64,000 nucleotides of DNA from Ww85 sp963745765. GTDB taxonomy: Bacteria > Desulfobacterota > Desulfobulbia > Desulfobulbales > Desulfocapsaceae. This document shows positions 27,928-37,844 of the stretch, in pieces (position 1 is the stretch's first letter; each line of letters opens with the position of its first letter). The stretch covers positions 13,958-77,957 of the forward strand of contig CAVUYQ010000003.1 in assembly GCA_963745765.1 (NCBI GenBank), in the 5' to 3' direction. The notes below the pieces were generated by a model. That model was not told the origin of the DNA and searched no databases. It was given only the letters and a program-made list of their open reading frames with translations. A program made the translations under genes and the position numbers.

Positions 27928-28831
27928 ATGAAAGCAGATGAAATAAGAAAGCATTGAACGGGCCAAGATTCTTATTGAATCACTGCCCTATTTCCAGGCG
28001 TTTCGTCACAAGACGGTGGTAATCAAGTACGGCGGACATGCCATGGTCGATGAGGCACTCAAGTTACAGTTCGCCCTTGATGTCATTCTGCTCAACCAGG
28101 TTGGCGTCAATGTCGTTATTGTCCATGGCGGCGGTCCGCAGATCAACCGGCTGCTTGACCGCCTGGAGATTAAACCGAGCTATGTCCATGGGATGCGCGT
28201 CACAGACGGCGAAACCATGGATGTCGTTGAGATGGTCCTGGTCGGCAAGGTGAACAAGGAGATTGTCGGCCTGATCAACCATAGCGGTGGACGGGCTGTC
28301 GGTTTATCCGGGCGGGATGGTGATCTCGTCTGCGCAAAAAAAATGCAGGTCAGTGTACAGGCGGACGAGCAAGCACTGGAAAATGCCCCGCCCGAACTCA
28401 TCGATCTTGGCAAGGTCGGTGAGGTCACCAGGATCAATACTGCGATCCTGACCGCGCTTGAGAGGGAGGACTTTATTCCGGTTATCGCCCCGGTGGGGGT
28501 AGGTGATGACGGCCAGGCCCTTAATATCAACGCGGATCTTGTTGCCGGCGCCATCGCCGGCGCCCTGAAGGCAGAAAAGCTGATTTTGCTTACCGATGTC
28601 GAGGGGGTGAAGGATAAGCAGGGGAACCTGTTGCGCTCCCTGGGCCAGGCGGAACTTGATGGGCTCATTTCCGATGGGACCATCGCCGGCGGTATGATCC
28701 CGAAGGTGAACTGCTGCCGTGATGCGCTGAAACAGGGGGTCCACAAAACCTATATCATTGACGGCCGCCTGGAACATGCCATTTTACTTGAAATGTTCAC
28801 CCACGAAGGCGTCGGCACGGAGATTGTCTGA
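27928..28831 (+). pseudogene. argB: Acetylglutamate kinase, N-terminal frame break
   Basis: This enzyme phosphorylates N-acetylglutamate, the second step of arginine synthesis. From VVIKYGGHAMVDEAL onward the frame is perfect, with VIVHGGGPQIN, the GRDGDLV region, LNINADLVAGAIAGAL and TDVEGVKDKQGNL. The normal N-terminal helix IERAKILIESLPYFQAFRHK is encoded just upstream in the same frame, but the good start (ATG 27928 behind AAAGGAG) is one base out of step, with the break near 27945-27955. A one-base error is likely; otherwise translation would have to start at an internal GTG and lose the helix. Confidence 0.9.
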
Positions 28832-28927
28832 CAGGAGATGCCGGCCTGCCGGAACTGTTGCGCACATGAACACGCACACGGCCCTGAGAGCAATGAATCG
28901 TCAGCCTGGCCGAGCGAATTTCTTTGC

Positions 28928-29038
28928 AAATCACCTGCTTTTTAGGTAGTTATTCATATTTTCTCCGAAATAAACTGCGAGCCCTTTTTGCAGTAAGGAA
29001 AGCGGAGGCTTTTTATCCGCACCGGTAACAGGTGATTT
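28928..29038. repeat. Spaced 10-bp inverted repeat upstream of argG
   Basis: AAATCACCTG at 28928-28937 is perfectly complementary to CAGGTGATTT at 29029-29038, separated by 91 bases, in the 270-base gap between argB and argG. It could be the stem of a structured leader or the remnant of a small palindromic element; neither half shares the core of the 141-bp family. No known arginine-responsive structure was recognised. Confidence 0.3.
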
Positions 29039-29102
29039 CACGAAATACTTTGCAAAAATCCAGGAAAGAATTCCTGAGATATTGGAAACATAGAGGAAGA
29101 AG

Positions 29103-30296
29103 ATGAATGTGAATAAAATTGTCCTGGCCTATTCAGGCGGGCTTGATACATCGGTCATACTTAAATGGCTGGAAGAAGAATATAATTGTCCCATCGTTGC
29201 CTACTCCGCCGATATCGGGCAGGAGGAAGACTGGCAGGCGGTGGTGGCAAAGGGCATGGCAACCGGCGCTGAAAAGGTGATAGTCTCGGATCTGAAAAAA
29301 GAGTTTGTCGAAGAATATATTTTCCCGGCATTTCGGGCCAACGCTATCTATGAAGGCTCGTACCTGCTCGGTACCTCCCTGGCGCGGCCGATCATAGCCA
29401 AAGAACAGGTCCGCATCGCCGCACAAGAAGGAGCCGATGCCGTCAGCCATGGCGCAACCGGCAAGGGTAACGACCAGGTGCGCTTTGAACTGGCCTATAT
29501 CGGCCTCAATCCAAAACTGAAGATCATTGCTCCGTGGCGGATCTGGAACCTTAATTCCAGGAAAAAGCTGGTTGAATTTGCGGAAAAGCATCAAATTCCG
29601 GTCCCGGTGACCAAGGAGAAACCGTACAGTTCGGACGAGAATCTGCTGCATATCAGCTTTGAGGGCGGGATTCTTGAGAATCCCTGGAACGAGCCGGACC
29701 AGGCCATGTTCAAGCTCAGCGTTTCACCCGAGATGGCGCCCGATAAAGCAACGTACGTCGAGCTTACTTTTGCCGGCGGCAACCCGGTGGCGATAGACGG
29801 TGAAGCCCTTGCGCCGTACGAGTTGTTTGCCCGGTTGAACAAGCTGGGCGGGGCAAATGGCATCGGCCGCCTTGATATGGTTGAAAACCGCTATGTCGGC
29901 ATGAAATCCCGCGGTGTCTACGAGACACCCGGCGGCACCATCCTGCGCATTGCCCATCGGGACCTGGAGACCATAACCCTGGACAGGGAAGTCATGAAGA
30001 TCCGCGACTCACTCATTCCCCGTTATTCCGATCTGATATACAATGGTTTCTGGTTTTCCCCTGAGCGTGAACTGCTGCAGATGACCATGGACGAGACCCA
30101 GAAGACGGTGAACGGGACCGTGCGTCTCAAGCTCTACAAGGGCAACTGTATCCCGGTTGGAAGAAAATCGGATAATTCACTCTACCAGGAGAGTTTTGCA
30201 ACCTTTGAGGAAGATAATGTCTATGACCAGGCGGATGCAACCGGATTTATTCGTCTGAACGGACTGCGTCTGAGAATTCAGGCACTGCAGAAATAG
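29103..30296 (+). CDS. argG: Argininosuccinate synthase
   Basis: This enzyme joins citrulline and aspartate using ATP. The 397-residue length is normal. The N-type ATP pyrophosphatase loop AYSGGLDTSV is at residues 9-18, followed by HGATGKGNDQVRFEL and the citrulline/aspartate-binding region, and FEGGILENPWNEP, typical of the bacterial type. It lies 21 bases ahead of argH on the same strand. The roughly 270 bases upstream of it suggest its own promoter or a processed argB transcript. Confidence 0.98.
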   Translation: MNVNKIVLAYSGGLDTSVILKWLEEEYNCPIVAYSADIGQEEDWQAVVAKGMATGAEKVIVSDLKKEFVEEYIFPAFRANAIYEGSYLLGTSLARPIIAKEQVRIAAQEGADAVSHGATGKGNDQVRFELAYIGLNPKLKIIAPWRIWNLNSRKKLVEFAEKHQIPVPVTKEKPYSSDENLLHISFEGGILENPWNEPDQAMFKLSVSPEMAPDKATYVELTFAGGNPVAIDGEALAPYELFARLNKLGGANGIGRLDMVENRYVGMKSRGVYETPGGTILRIAHRDLETITLDREVMKIRDSLIPRYSDLIYNGFWFSPERELLQMTMDETQKTVNGTVRLKLYKGNCIPVGRKSDNSLYQESFATFEEDNVYDQADATGFIRLNGLRLRIQALQK

Positions 30297-30317
30297 CGAG
30301 CGCTAAGTTTACTGATC

Positions 30318-31721
30318 ATGGCAGATCGAAAAAAAAGCGGTTCCGGAAAAATGTGGGGCGGTCGCTTCGCCGAGGCTACCGCGGCATCGGTGGAGGCTTT
30401 TACCGCATCCATTCATTACGACTCCCGCCTCTATCGCTATGATATTGCCGGCAGCAAGGCACATGCCCGGATGCTTGCCGATAACGGCATCCTCTCCCGC
30501 GAGGAGCTGCAGAGGATAAACGACGGGCTGACTGCTATCGAGTCGGAAATCGGGGCCGGAACCTTCACGTTTCGCCGGGACCTTGAGGATATTCACATGA
30601 ATATCGAAAAGGCGCTTGTCGACCGTATTGGTCCGGCGGGGGCCAAACTGCATTCAGCCAGGAGCAGGAATGACCAGATTGCTCTTGACCTGAAGCTTTA
30701 CCTGCGCGACGAATGTGATCGTCTTGACGAGCTGCTGGGCGGTGTTCGCCGGGCCTTTGTCGTGCTGGCCCGGTTTTATCTTGGCGAGGTGATGCCCGGT
30801 TATACGCATATGCAGCGGGCGCAGCCGGTACTGGTATCGCACCATCTGCTGGCCTATTACGAAATGTTTGGCCGGGATGCCGATCGGCTGCGGGATTGCC
30901 GCAAGCGTATAAACAGCAGTCCGCTGGGCTCGGCGGCGCTGGCCGGTACCGGCTTGCCGATTGATCGGGAACAGGTTGCGGCGTTGCTTGGCTTTGATTC
31001 TGTTACGGCCAATTCCATGGACAGTGCCGGTGATCGTGATTTTGCCATCGAGTTTGTCAGCTGCTGCGCACTGACCCAACTGCATCTGTCGCGACTCTGT
31101 GAAGAGTTAGTGTTGTGGTCCGGTTCTGAATTTGATTTTGTCGAAATTTCCGATACCTTCTGTACCGGATCTTCTATTATGCCGCAGAAAAAAAACCCGG
31201 ATATCCCGGAGCTTATCCGGGGCAAGAGCGGCCGGGTCGTGGGCAGCCTGATGGCTCTTCTGACGCTTGTCAAGGGACTGCCGCTCACCTATAACCGCGA
31301 TTTACAGGAAGACAAGGAGCAGGTCTTCGATGCCGTGGACACGGTCTCGGCCTGCCTTGCGATCATGGCGGAACTTCTGGAAAATCTTCGCTTCAAGACG
31401 GCGAGGATGCGGGAGGCAACCGCTTCCGGGTTTATAACCGCCACTGATCTGGCAGATTATCTGGTATTGAAAGATGTACCATTCCGGGAGGCACATGGTA
31501 TAGTTGGCAACATTGTCGGCCTGTGTCTGGAAAGAGGATGCGAGCTAATGGAGCTCGGTCTTGCTGATATGCAGCGTTTCTCCGGGGTCATTGGAAAAGA
31601 TGTATTCGAGGTGTTAAGTGTAGATGGGTCGGTTGACAGCCGGATTTCAACAGGAGGCACCAGTTTGCTGCGGGTAGAGGAAGCACTTGGTGCCGCAGAA
31701 AAATTAATGGGGATAGCATAA
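30318..31721 (+). CDS. argH: Argininosuccinate lyase
   Basis: The 467-residue member of the aspartase/fumarase superfamily releases arginine and fumarate. Diagnostic segments are MWGGRFAEA at the start, SARSRNDQIALDLKL, PGYTHMQRAQPVLVSHH, and the signature loop GSSIMPQKKNPDIPEL with its catalytic Ser. Its stop codon shares one base with the ATG of the following lipoprotein gene (TAATG), so they are coupled, an arrangement common in Desulfobacterota arginine-lysine clusters. Confidence 0.98.
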   Translation: MADRKKSGSGKMWGGRFAEATAASVEAFTASIHYDSRLYRYDIAGSKAHARMLADNGILSREELQRINDGLTAIESEIGAGTFTFRRDLEDIHMNIEKALVDRIGPAGAKLHSARSRNDQIALDLKLYLRDECDRLDELLGGVRRAFVVLARFYLGEVMPGYTHMQRAQPVLVSHHLLAYYEMFGRDADRLRDCRKRINSSPLGSAALAGTGLPIDREQVAALLGFDSVTANSMDSAGDRDFAIEFVSCCALTQLHLSRLCEELVLWSGSEFDFVEISDTFCTGSSIMPQKKNPDIPELIRGKSGRVVGSLMALLTLVKGLPLTYNRDLQEDKEQVFDAVDTVSACLAIMAELLENLRFKTARMREATASGFITATDLADYLVLKDVPFREAHGIVGNIVGLCLERGCELMELGLADMQRFSGVIGKDVFEVLSVDGSVDSRISTGGTSLLRVEEALGAAEKLMGIA

Positions 31722-32779
31722 TGAAAATCGGAAATGGCGCGCGGGTTGCAGGATCGGTTTTTCTTTTGGCCCTGCTCTTGACCTCAGGTGGTTGTGGATA
31801 CAAGACTGACCCCGTTCCACCGGCGAGTGTGGTTCCAAAAGCAATCGATGATCTACGTTATACCATTGACGAAACAGGGGTGAGACTGACCTGGACCTAT
31901 CCTGTTGAAACCGTCAAGGGAACCGATTTGATGGAAATATCCGCCTTTGACCTGTACCGCGCCGTTATCCCGCTTTCCGATCTTTGCGAGACCTGCCCGA
32001 TTCCATTCGGCGACCCGCTGGAGATTCCCGGGGGCGTGACTACCGATGCGAATAAAAAGCGGGTGGCTGAGTATCGCACGTCACTGCTGCGTTCCGGCCA
32101 TAAGTATTACTTCAAGGTTCGCTCACGAACCAGCTGGTGGGCTGACAGTCCTGACTCAAATATTGTTTCATTTGTCTGGCATGTCCCGACAAGTGCCCCG
32201 TCCGGTGTTACCGTCAAACCGGCAGATTCCCGTATAAGCCTTAGCTGGCAGCCGGTTACCTCGCTTATTGACGGAAGGGCTGCCGATGGAGCTGTCTCGT
32301 ACCAGGTATTCCGCAGTGAAGGCGGCAAGGATTTCATATCGATAGACGATCCCAGTACCAAGGTAAGCTTTACCGATAACCAGGTAGTAAATGGACAAAA
32401 ATATTTTTACAAAGTCCAGAGTCTGCTGAGTTATCAAGGTAATCTTGTGAATGGCGGCGTCAGTGACGTGGTGAGCGCAGTCGCCGTGGACAAGACACCG
32501 CCGGCCAGGGTTACCGGGGTTACGGCTCTGGAGACGAAATCGGGCGTCAAAATATTCTGGAATCCTGTCAAGGATTCACAGGTGACAGCCTACCGCGTCT
32601 ATCGCCGGGCTGAAGGGCAAAAGACAGGTAAGCTCCTGGGTGAAGTGTCGTCGTCTTATACGCTTTTTGTCGATAACAATGCTCCGGCAGGGGTACGGGT
32701 CTATTACTCGGTTACGGCACTTGATCAGGCCACACCGGCCAACGAATCGGCCCTTTCTGTTGAGGTGGCACCGAAGTAG
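31721..32779 (+). CDS. Lipoprotein with fibronectin type III domains
   Basis: A signal peptide (VAGSVFLLALLLTSGGC) ends in a lipobox-like Ser-Gly-Gly-Cys at about residues 22-25, followed by CGYKTDPVPP, a motif seen in small lipoproteins encoded next to lysine genes. Residues 45-352 form about three FN3-like repeats; TYPV, SWQPV and WNPV each start one, and YKVQSLL and YSVTAL each close one. It is probably anchored at the outer membrane facing the periplasm. Its function is unknown, but its position between argH and dapF is reminiscent of the small LptM-like lipoprotein near dapF elsewhere. The stop codon forms the first bases of a repeat remnant. Confidence 0.75.
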   Translation: MKIGNGARVAGSVFLLALLLTSGGCGYKTDPVPPASVVPKAIDDLRYTIDETGVRLTWTYPVETVKGTDLMEISAFDLYRAVIPLSDLCETCPIPFGDPLEIPGGVTTDANKKRVAEYRTSLLRSGHKYYFKVRSRTSWWADSPDSNIVSFVWHVPTSAPSGVTVKPADSRISLSWQPVTSLIDGRAADGAVSYQVFRSEGGKDFISIDDPSTKVSFTDNQVVNGQKYFYKVQSLLSYQGNLVNGGVSDVVSAVAVDKTPPARVTGVTALETKSGVKIFWNPVKDSQVTAYRVYRRAEGQKTGKLLGEVSSSYTLFVDNNAPAGVRVYYSVTALDQATPANESALSVEVAPK

Positions 32780-32801
32780 TTTCCATCCTGAAACAGCGCT
32801 T
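32779..32801 (+). repeat. Solo end of a palindromic element
   Basis: The 23 bases beginning GTTTCCATCCTGAAAC match the left end of the copy at 45065-45205, including the TAG before it. No core or right end follows. It overlaps the lipoprotein stop codon, as other copies do at gene ends. It is either a deletion remnant or a site where an element end inserted alone. Confidence 0.6.
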
Positions 32802-32830
32802 GCAGTAAAGTAACAGCTGGCGGGTATGTG

Positions 32831-33667
32831 ATGAATATAGCCTTTCCTGTGTCGATCACGAAAATGAGCGGAGCCGGCAATGATTTTATCATTGTCGATC
32901 ATCGTTCCCCGTTTATCCCTGAGTCGATGCAGGCGCAATTTGCCCAGCAGGTCTGTCGCCGAAGGTTCTCGGCCGGTGCCGATGGGCTGATACTCATCGA
33001 GAATGATGAGAACGAGGATTTCAGCTGGAAGTTCTACAATAGTGACGGCTCGGTTGCGGAAATGTGCGGCAATGGAGCGCGCTGCGCCGCCAGGCTTGCT
33101 TTCAGGGAGGGTATTGCCGGAAGAACAATGCGTTTCAGAACGCTTGCCGGGGTGATCGAGGCCGAAATACTCGGCGAACAGGAACATGTCAGCATCCGTA
33201 TGACCGACCCTGTCGGTTATACGGACGGCTTCCTGGTTTCACTGGGCGGTCCCGAACGGGAGGTCTTTTCGATCAATACCGGGGTCCCGCACGCCGTGGT
33301 CTTCGTCGAATCGGACGAAGCGCCTGTGCGGCTGTGGGGACGGGAACTGCGCTTCCACGAACGGTTTGAACCTGCCGGTACCAATGCCAATTTTGTAAAG
33401 ATCATTGAAGACGGACATCTCTTTGTCAGGACTTACGAAAGAGGGGTGGAAGATGAGACCATGGCCTGCGGCACCGGTGTGGTTGCATCCGCAATTGTTG
33501 CTGCGCTGCAGGGTTTAGCCGAGTCGCCGGTAACTGTCACCACGACCGGTGGAGAACAGCTTACGGTGCTTTTTGACCTGGAAGACGGAATTGTTTCAGA
33601 TGTCTACCTCCAGGGAGCGGCCCGGATCATTTATGAGGCTGAGGTGTCCGCCGAGGCTCTTTTATAG
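32831..33667 (+). CDS. dapF: Diaminopimelate epimerase
   Basis: This PLP-independent epimerase converts LL- to meso-diaminopimelate for lysine and peptidoglycan. The 278-residue protein has SITKMSGAGNDFIIVD at the N-terminus and both catalytic Cys loops: SVAEMCGNGARC and TMACGTGVVAS. The ATG at 32831 is used; a GTG lies three bases earlier. It lies between the lipoprotein and dapA in a lysine-arginine cluster on the plus strand. Confidence 0.97.
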   Translation: MNIAFPVSITKMSGAGNDFIIVDHRSPFIPESMQAQFAQQVCRRRFSAGADGLILIENDENEDFSWKFYNSDGSVAEMCGNGARCAARLAFREGIAGRTMRFRTLAGVIEAEILGEQEHVSIRMTDPVGYTDGFLVSLGGPEREVFSINTGVPHAVVFVESDEAPVRLWGRELRFHERFEPAGTNANFVKIIEDGHLFVRTYERGVEDETMACGTGVVASAIVAALQGLAESPVTVTTTGGEQLTVLFDLEDGIVSDVYLQGAARIIYEAEVSAEALL

Positions 33668-33755
33668 CGGTCGATAAGCAAAAAAAGTGTTTGTCTGGCG
33701 TTCCTGTTCGGCAGGAACGTAACCAATAATAATTGAAATAACGAAGGAGGGGACT

Positions 33756-34637
33756 ATGGAGCGATTTCACGGTGCAATCACCGCTCTCGTCACCCCATTT
33801 ATTGATGGAAAGCTTGACGAGAAGGGATTGGTCGAGTTGATCGAATACCAGATTGAGGGCGGCATACACGGTATCGTCCCCTGCGGGACAACCGGGGAGT
33901 CGGCCACACTGGATTTCGATGAACATAAGCGGGTTATCGACCTGACCGTCAAGACCGTTGCCGGTCGTGTTCCGGTGATAGCCGGTACCGGGGCCAACAA
34001 TACCAAGGAGGCTATCGAACTTACCGAAAGTGCACGGGACAGCGGTGCCGACGCGGTGCTTTCGGTGGCGCCCTATTACAACAAACCGAATCAGGAAGGG
34101 CTGTATCAGCATTTCAAGGCGATTGCCGAGGCTGTTGATGTCCCCATTTTTCTCTACAATGTACCTGGCCGGACGGTTGTCCATATCCTGCCTCCGACGA
34201 TTGCCAGGCTCTCTGCGATCCCCAATATCATCGGTGTCAAGGAGGCGTGCGGCAGTCTTGAGCAGATCAGCGATGTGGTACGCTTTTGTCCGAAAGAATT
34301 TATCCTGCTTTCAGGAGATGACTTTACCTCCATGCCGACGATATTTGTCGGCGGCCACGGCGTTATCTCGGTTGTTTCAAACGTCGATCCGGCCGGCATG
34401 GCACGGACCATGGAAGCGGCCCTGCGGGGAGATATAAAAGCGGCTCAAAAGGAACATTACCGGCTTTTTCCGCTGATGAAACTGATGTTCATGTCCCCGA
34501 GCCCGGCAGGCCCGAAAAAGGCCCTGGAACTCATGGGCCGTATGCAGGACAGCACCCCGCGCCTGCCGATGACGGCGGCGGATGACGCAACCACCGAGGC
34601 CTTGAAGGCTGAATTGAGCCGTTTAGGGATGATTTAA
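33756..34637 (+). CDS. dapA: 4-hydroxy-tetrahydrodipicolinate synthase, biosynthetic copy
   Basis: The 293-residue aldolase condenses pyruvate with aspartate semialdehyde. It shows the pyruvate-binding GTTGESATL, YYNKP with the catalytic-triad Tyr, YNVPGRT with the Arg that binds the semialdehyde carboxylate, and the Schiff-base Lys in IGVKEACG. A good ribosome site, AAGGAGG, precedes the ATG. It is the partner of dapF just upstream. A second complete DapA is encoded at 40.8-41.7 kb in the catabolic cluster, so this copy is probably the housekeeping one. Confidence 0.96.
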   Translation: MERFHGAITALVTPFIDGKLDEKGLVELIEYQIEGGIHGIVPCGTTGESATLDFDEHKRVIDLTVKTVAGRVPVIAGTGANNTKEAIELTESARDSGADAVLSVAPYYNKPNQEGLYQHFKAIAEAVDVPIFLYNVPGRTVVHILPPTIARLSAIPNIIGVKEACGSLEQISDVVRFCPKEFILLSGDDFTSMPTIFVGGHGVISVVSNVDPAGMARTMEAALRGDIKAAQKEHYRLFPLMKLMFMSPSPAGPKKALELMGRMQDSTPRLPMTAADDATTEALKAELSRLGMI

Positions 34638-34648
34638 GGCGGTAGAAT

Positions 34649-34688
34649 GAAAGTCATCTGTTTTCAATGATGAAAACAGATGACTTTC
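34649..34688. terminator. Perfect 18-bp hairpin between convergent genes
   Basis: GAAAGTCATCTGTTTTCA at 34649-34666 is followed by a four-base loop and its exact complement at 34671-34688. It lies between dapA (plus) and the aldehyde dehydrogenase (minus) and contains the stop codon of the latter. There is no long T-run, so it may act as a two-way stop or mRNA-stabilising hairpin rather than a classic intrinsic terminator. Confidence 0.7.
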
Positions 34689-36076
34689 GGCTCCGTCATT
34701 TCCAGAAGAGCGAATTTTATGCCTTCCCGCCCCAGTCCTGAATTTTTAACACCGCCAAAGGGCATCGAGTCGAGCCGATAATCCGTAGAGTCATTGATCA
34801 TGACCCCGCCGCATTCTATTTCATAGGCAGCCTTGAAGGCAAGGTTGACGTCTCTGGTAAATATGGCGGCATGGAGTCCGAATTCGAGGCTGTTCGCCTC
34901 TTCTATTGCTTTGTCAATGTCATCAATCGGGAATAGATGTACGACAGGACCAAAGATTTCTTCACGGAATGCCTGGCAGGTCTTCGGCACATTTTCCAAC
35001 ACGGTCGGTTCATAAAAAGCACCGTTTCTATGGCCTCCGCAGAGAATTCTTGCACCGGAAGCCACCGCATCATTTACCAGTTTTTCAACCCTGATCGCTT
35101 CGGTACGAGTGATCATCGGTCCCATGTCAGTCTCTTCGCTGAGTTTGTTCCCTGTTTTTATCCGGCTGGTCGTTTTAAGAAATCGGTCCTTGAATTCCTC
35201 GTAGATCTCTTTATGAATGTAGATGCGCTGAACGCCCAGGCAATTTTGGCCTGCAGCCCAGAAAGAGCCCGATACACAGGATTCCACCGCCCAATCGATA
35301 TCGGCGTCGCGCCAGACGATTACCGGGGAGTTTGAGCCCAACTCCATTCCGAGTTTTTTAATGCCGCTCATGGCGACAATTCTTTTTCCAGCGGTAATTC
35401 CGCCGGTAAAAGATATCATTTTGATTCGTTCATCCTTCATCAGTGCAGCACCGATTTCACTGCTGTTTCCTGTTATGATCTGCAGGGCTTCAGGCGGCAA
35501 TCCTGCCTCGAGAAATGCTTCACCCAATTTGATCGCCGAAAGCGGGGTCACAGATGATGGTTTCAGTATAACACTGTTGCCGCCGGCAAAAGCGGGACCG
35601 AGTTTGTGCGCTACCAGGTTCAGTGGATCATTGAAAGGTGTGATGGCCAGGATGATACCAATGGGATTGCGATAGTAGTACCCCTTCCTGTTCTCCCCTC
35701 CGGGAAATGAATCAAAAGAGATGGTTTCTCCATGGATCCTTTTCGATTCTTCTCCGGAAACCGTAAGGGTATTGACACAGCGACCCACTTCTTTGCGGGC
35801 TTCCTTGATGGTCTTTGAACTCTCCCGTGCCAGTAACCGCGAAAATTCATCTGTCCTTCTTCTTATGATGTCAGCGGTTGAATATAATATTTGCGCCCTT
35901 TCATGCACCGGCATTTTTCTCGTGATGTGATAGCCCTTTTCTGCAGCATCCAAAGCTTTTGCCACATCGTTCAGGTCAGCTTTTGGAATATAATCAATCA
36001 GAGAATTATCATAGGGGTCATAAACTCCTATTTTGTCTGTTTTTTCGACCCACGTTGAATCAATATAATGTTTCAT
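34664..36076 (-). CDS. NAD(P)-dependent aldehyde dehydrogenase
   Basis: The 470-residue ALDH has the active-site Glu in LGMELGSNSPV, the nucleophilic Cys in GQNCLGVQRIYI, the cofactor site ITPFNDPLNL with ILKPSSVTPLSA, and EEIFGPVVHLF near the end. The start at 36076 is preceded by AAGGTGG; a longer frame from 36130 would include bases of an inserted repeat and is rejected. It is the last gene of the same-strand catabolic cluster. Plausible substrates are aspartate semialdehyde, 2-oxoglutarate semialdehyde or glyceraldehyde-type compounds; sequence alone cannot decide. Confidence 0.88.
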   Translation of the reverse strand: MKHYIDSTWVEKTDKIGVYDPYDNSLIDYIPKADLNDVAKALDAAEKGYHITRKMPVHERAQILYSTADIIRRRTDEFSRLLARESSKTIKEARKEVGRCVNTLTVSGEESKRIHGETISFDSFPGGENRKGYYYRNPIGIILAITPFNDPLNLVAHKLGPAFAGGNSVILKPSSVTPLSAIKLGEAFLEAGLPPEALQIITGNSSEIGAALMKDERIKMISFTGGITAGKRIVAMSGIKKLGMELGSNSPVIVWRDADIDWAVESCVSGSFWAAGQNCLGVQRIYIHKEIYEEFKDRFLKTTSRIKTGNKLSEETDMGPMITRTEAIRVEKLVNDAVASGARILCGGHRNGAFYEPTVLENVPKTCQAFREEIFGPVVHLFPIDDIDKAIEEANSLEFGLHAAIFTRDVNLAFKAAYEIECGGVMINDSTDYRLDSMPFGGVKNSGLGREGIKFALLEMTEPKVICFHH

Positions 36077-36099
36077 TGTCCCACCTTGAGGATTACTAG

Positions 36100-36240
36100 G
36101 AGCGTGTCTGAGAAAACCCTTTTCCCGCATCTCATCGTTATTGTAAGAAAATCAATGCTCGCAATATGAGGTATTTGGCTCCGCCTGATTTTCTTGCAAT
36201 GCCTCGATCCGAGCAAAAATTGTATTTCTCCGACACGCTC
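36100..36240 (-). repeat. 141-bp palindromic element with CTAG duplication
   Basis: It is exactly 141 bases, bounded by CTAG at 36096-36099 and 36241-36244, a likely target duplication whose right copy holds the aspA stop codon. Ends: GAGCGTGTCTGAGAAA and TTTCTCCGACACGCTC. The core has TTGTAAGAAAATCAATGC and CTGATTTTCTTGCAATG, itself a second dyad, so the whole element can fold into one long hairpin. It is closest to the copy at 48546, in reverse orientation. Confidence 0.92.
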
Positions 36241-37650
36241 CTAGCGTCGCATAAATCTTGGAGTAACCAGATTTTCAATCGAAAACAATTCCGCTATTTT
36301 TTCTTTTTTGATTAATCCGGATTCCATTGCTATTTCCTGAACAGACCGTCCTGTCTCGCTCGCCTGTTTGGCGATTGCCGCTGCCGACTCATAGCCGATG
36401 ACAGGCGTGAGGACGGTTACAATGCCGATACTGTTGAGCACGAGATCCCGGCAGTGCTCTTCATTGGCCGTTATCCCCCGTACACACTTTTCTTCCAGTG
36501 TCTGACAGCCTCGGGCAAGTATTGAGAGCATGAAAAAAAGGTCAAAGATCATGACTGGTTCCATCGCATTCAATTGCAGCTGGCCGGCCTCGGAAGCGAG
36601 GGTAACGGTGACATCCATGCCGATTACCTGAAAGGCAATCTGATTAACGACTTCCGGGATTACCGGGTTGACTTTGCCGGGCATGATGGATGAGCCGGGC
36701 TGAATTTTCGGGAGATTGATTTCCCCGAACCCTGTTCTTGGGCCTGACGACAGGAGTCTTAAATCATTGCATATTTTTGATAATTTTATGGCAACTCTTT
36801 TCAGGACACTGGAGAGTTGTACATAGGCACCGGTATCCCAGGTCGCCTCGAACAGGTCCGGAGAACTGCTGAGGGGCAGGCCGGTTATTTCCACCAGTCG
36901 ATTAACCACCAGATGCCGGTATTCATGGGGTGAATTAATGCCGGAGCCGATGGCGGTGGCACCGAGATTAATTTCATGAAACAAACACATGGTGTTTTCC
37001 AGGCGATCAATATCTTCGGTGATAGTCGTTGAGAAGGCGTGAAATTCCTGCCCCAAAGTCATTGGCACTGCATCCTGAAGCTGGGTACGACCCATTTTAA
37101 GAATATTTTTAAATAGTTCAGACTTCTCCGTGAATGCCTGCGATAAGGATCGCATACCATTCATCAATTTCGGGATGATAAGCAGGAGGGCAATTCTTAT
37201 TGCCGTCGGGTAGACGTCATTGGTTGATTGGGCGAAATTCACATGATCATTCGGGTGAATGACGTCATATCGCCCTTTATCATAGCCGAGGATCTCGAGT
37301 GCTTTGTTGGCGATTACCTCGTTGGTGTTCATGTTGGTGGAAGTTCCTGCACCTCCCTGGAGCACGTCGACGATGAAATGATCGTCGAGTTTTCCTTCGA
37401 TAACCTCATCACATGCACTGACGATGGCGTTGCCTATCCTTGCTTCAAGTTCGCCTAACTCCATGTTGGCCAATGCTGCGGCTTTTTTCACATATCCCAA
37501 AGCGCGTACCATCCTCGGCTCAATGGATATGGAAATATTGGTGATGTGAAAATTTTCTATTGCCCGAAGCGTCTGGATCCCATAATAGACATCCGAGCCG
37601 ATTCTTCTCTCTCCTAAAAAATCCCTTTCAATCCTGTTTTCCTGTTTCAT
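36241..37650 (-). CDS. aspA: Aspartate ammonia-lyase
   Basis: The 469-residue aspartase/fumarase-superfamily enzyme deaminates aspartate to fumarate. It opens RIERDFLGERRIGSDVYYG, continues QGGAGTSTNMNTNEVIAN, HPNDHVNFAQSTNDVYPT and GRTQLQDAVPMTLGQEF, and has the signature loop GSSIMPGKVNPVIPE. This combination is typical of AspA rather than fumarase C. It lies between the dehydrogenase subunit genes and the aldehyde dehydrogenase, so here it would feed amino-acid carbon and nitrogen into fumarate and ammonium. Confidence 0.93.
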   Translation of the reverse strand: MKQENRIERDFLGERRIGSDVYYGIQTLRAIENFHITNISISIEPRMVRALGYVKKAAALANMELGELEARIGNAIVSACDEVIEGKLDDHFIVDVLQGGAGTSTNMNTNEVIANKALEILGYDKGRYDVIHPNDHVNFAQSTNDVYPTAIRIALLLIIPKLMNGMRSLSQAFTEKSELFKNILKMGRTQLQDAVPMTLGQEFHAFSTTITEDIDRLENTMCLFHEINLGATAIGSGINSPHEYRHLVVNRLVEITGLPLSSSPDLFEATWDTGAYVQLSSVLKRVAIKLSKICNDLRLLSSGPRTGFGEINLPKIQPGSSIMPGKVNPVIPEVVNQIAFQVIGMDVTVTLASEAGQLQLNAMEPVMIFDLFFMLSILARGCQTLEEKCVRGITANEEHCRDLVLNSIGIVTVLTPVIGYESAAAIAKQASETGRSVQEIAMESGLIKKEKIAELFSIENLVTPRFMRR

Positions 37651-37844
37651 TGCATTCAGTACCTGTTTTTCAAAAACGACTTCCTTTTAGTTGAGGGTCC
37701 GTGGTCCTGTATAATTAGCGTAGACCCAGAATGTGTCCGGCCTCCGTTGAGTCGGTTAAAAGTGAAAAGGAGTGACTTTTTTTATGACATGAGGCCCGGT
37801 GATCCATCGTTGAGGAAACAGGATCATACCTGTAGGTATTTAAG

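Noticed and set aside
36077..36130. Longer N-terminus for the aldehyde dehydrogenase
   Set aside because: It would include bases of the element at 36100, while ATG 36076 has a ribosome site directly before it.
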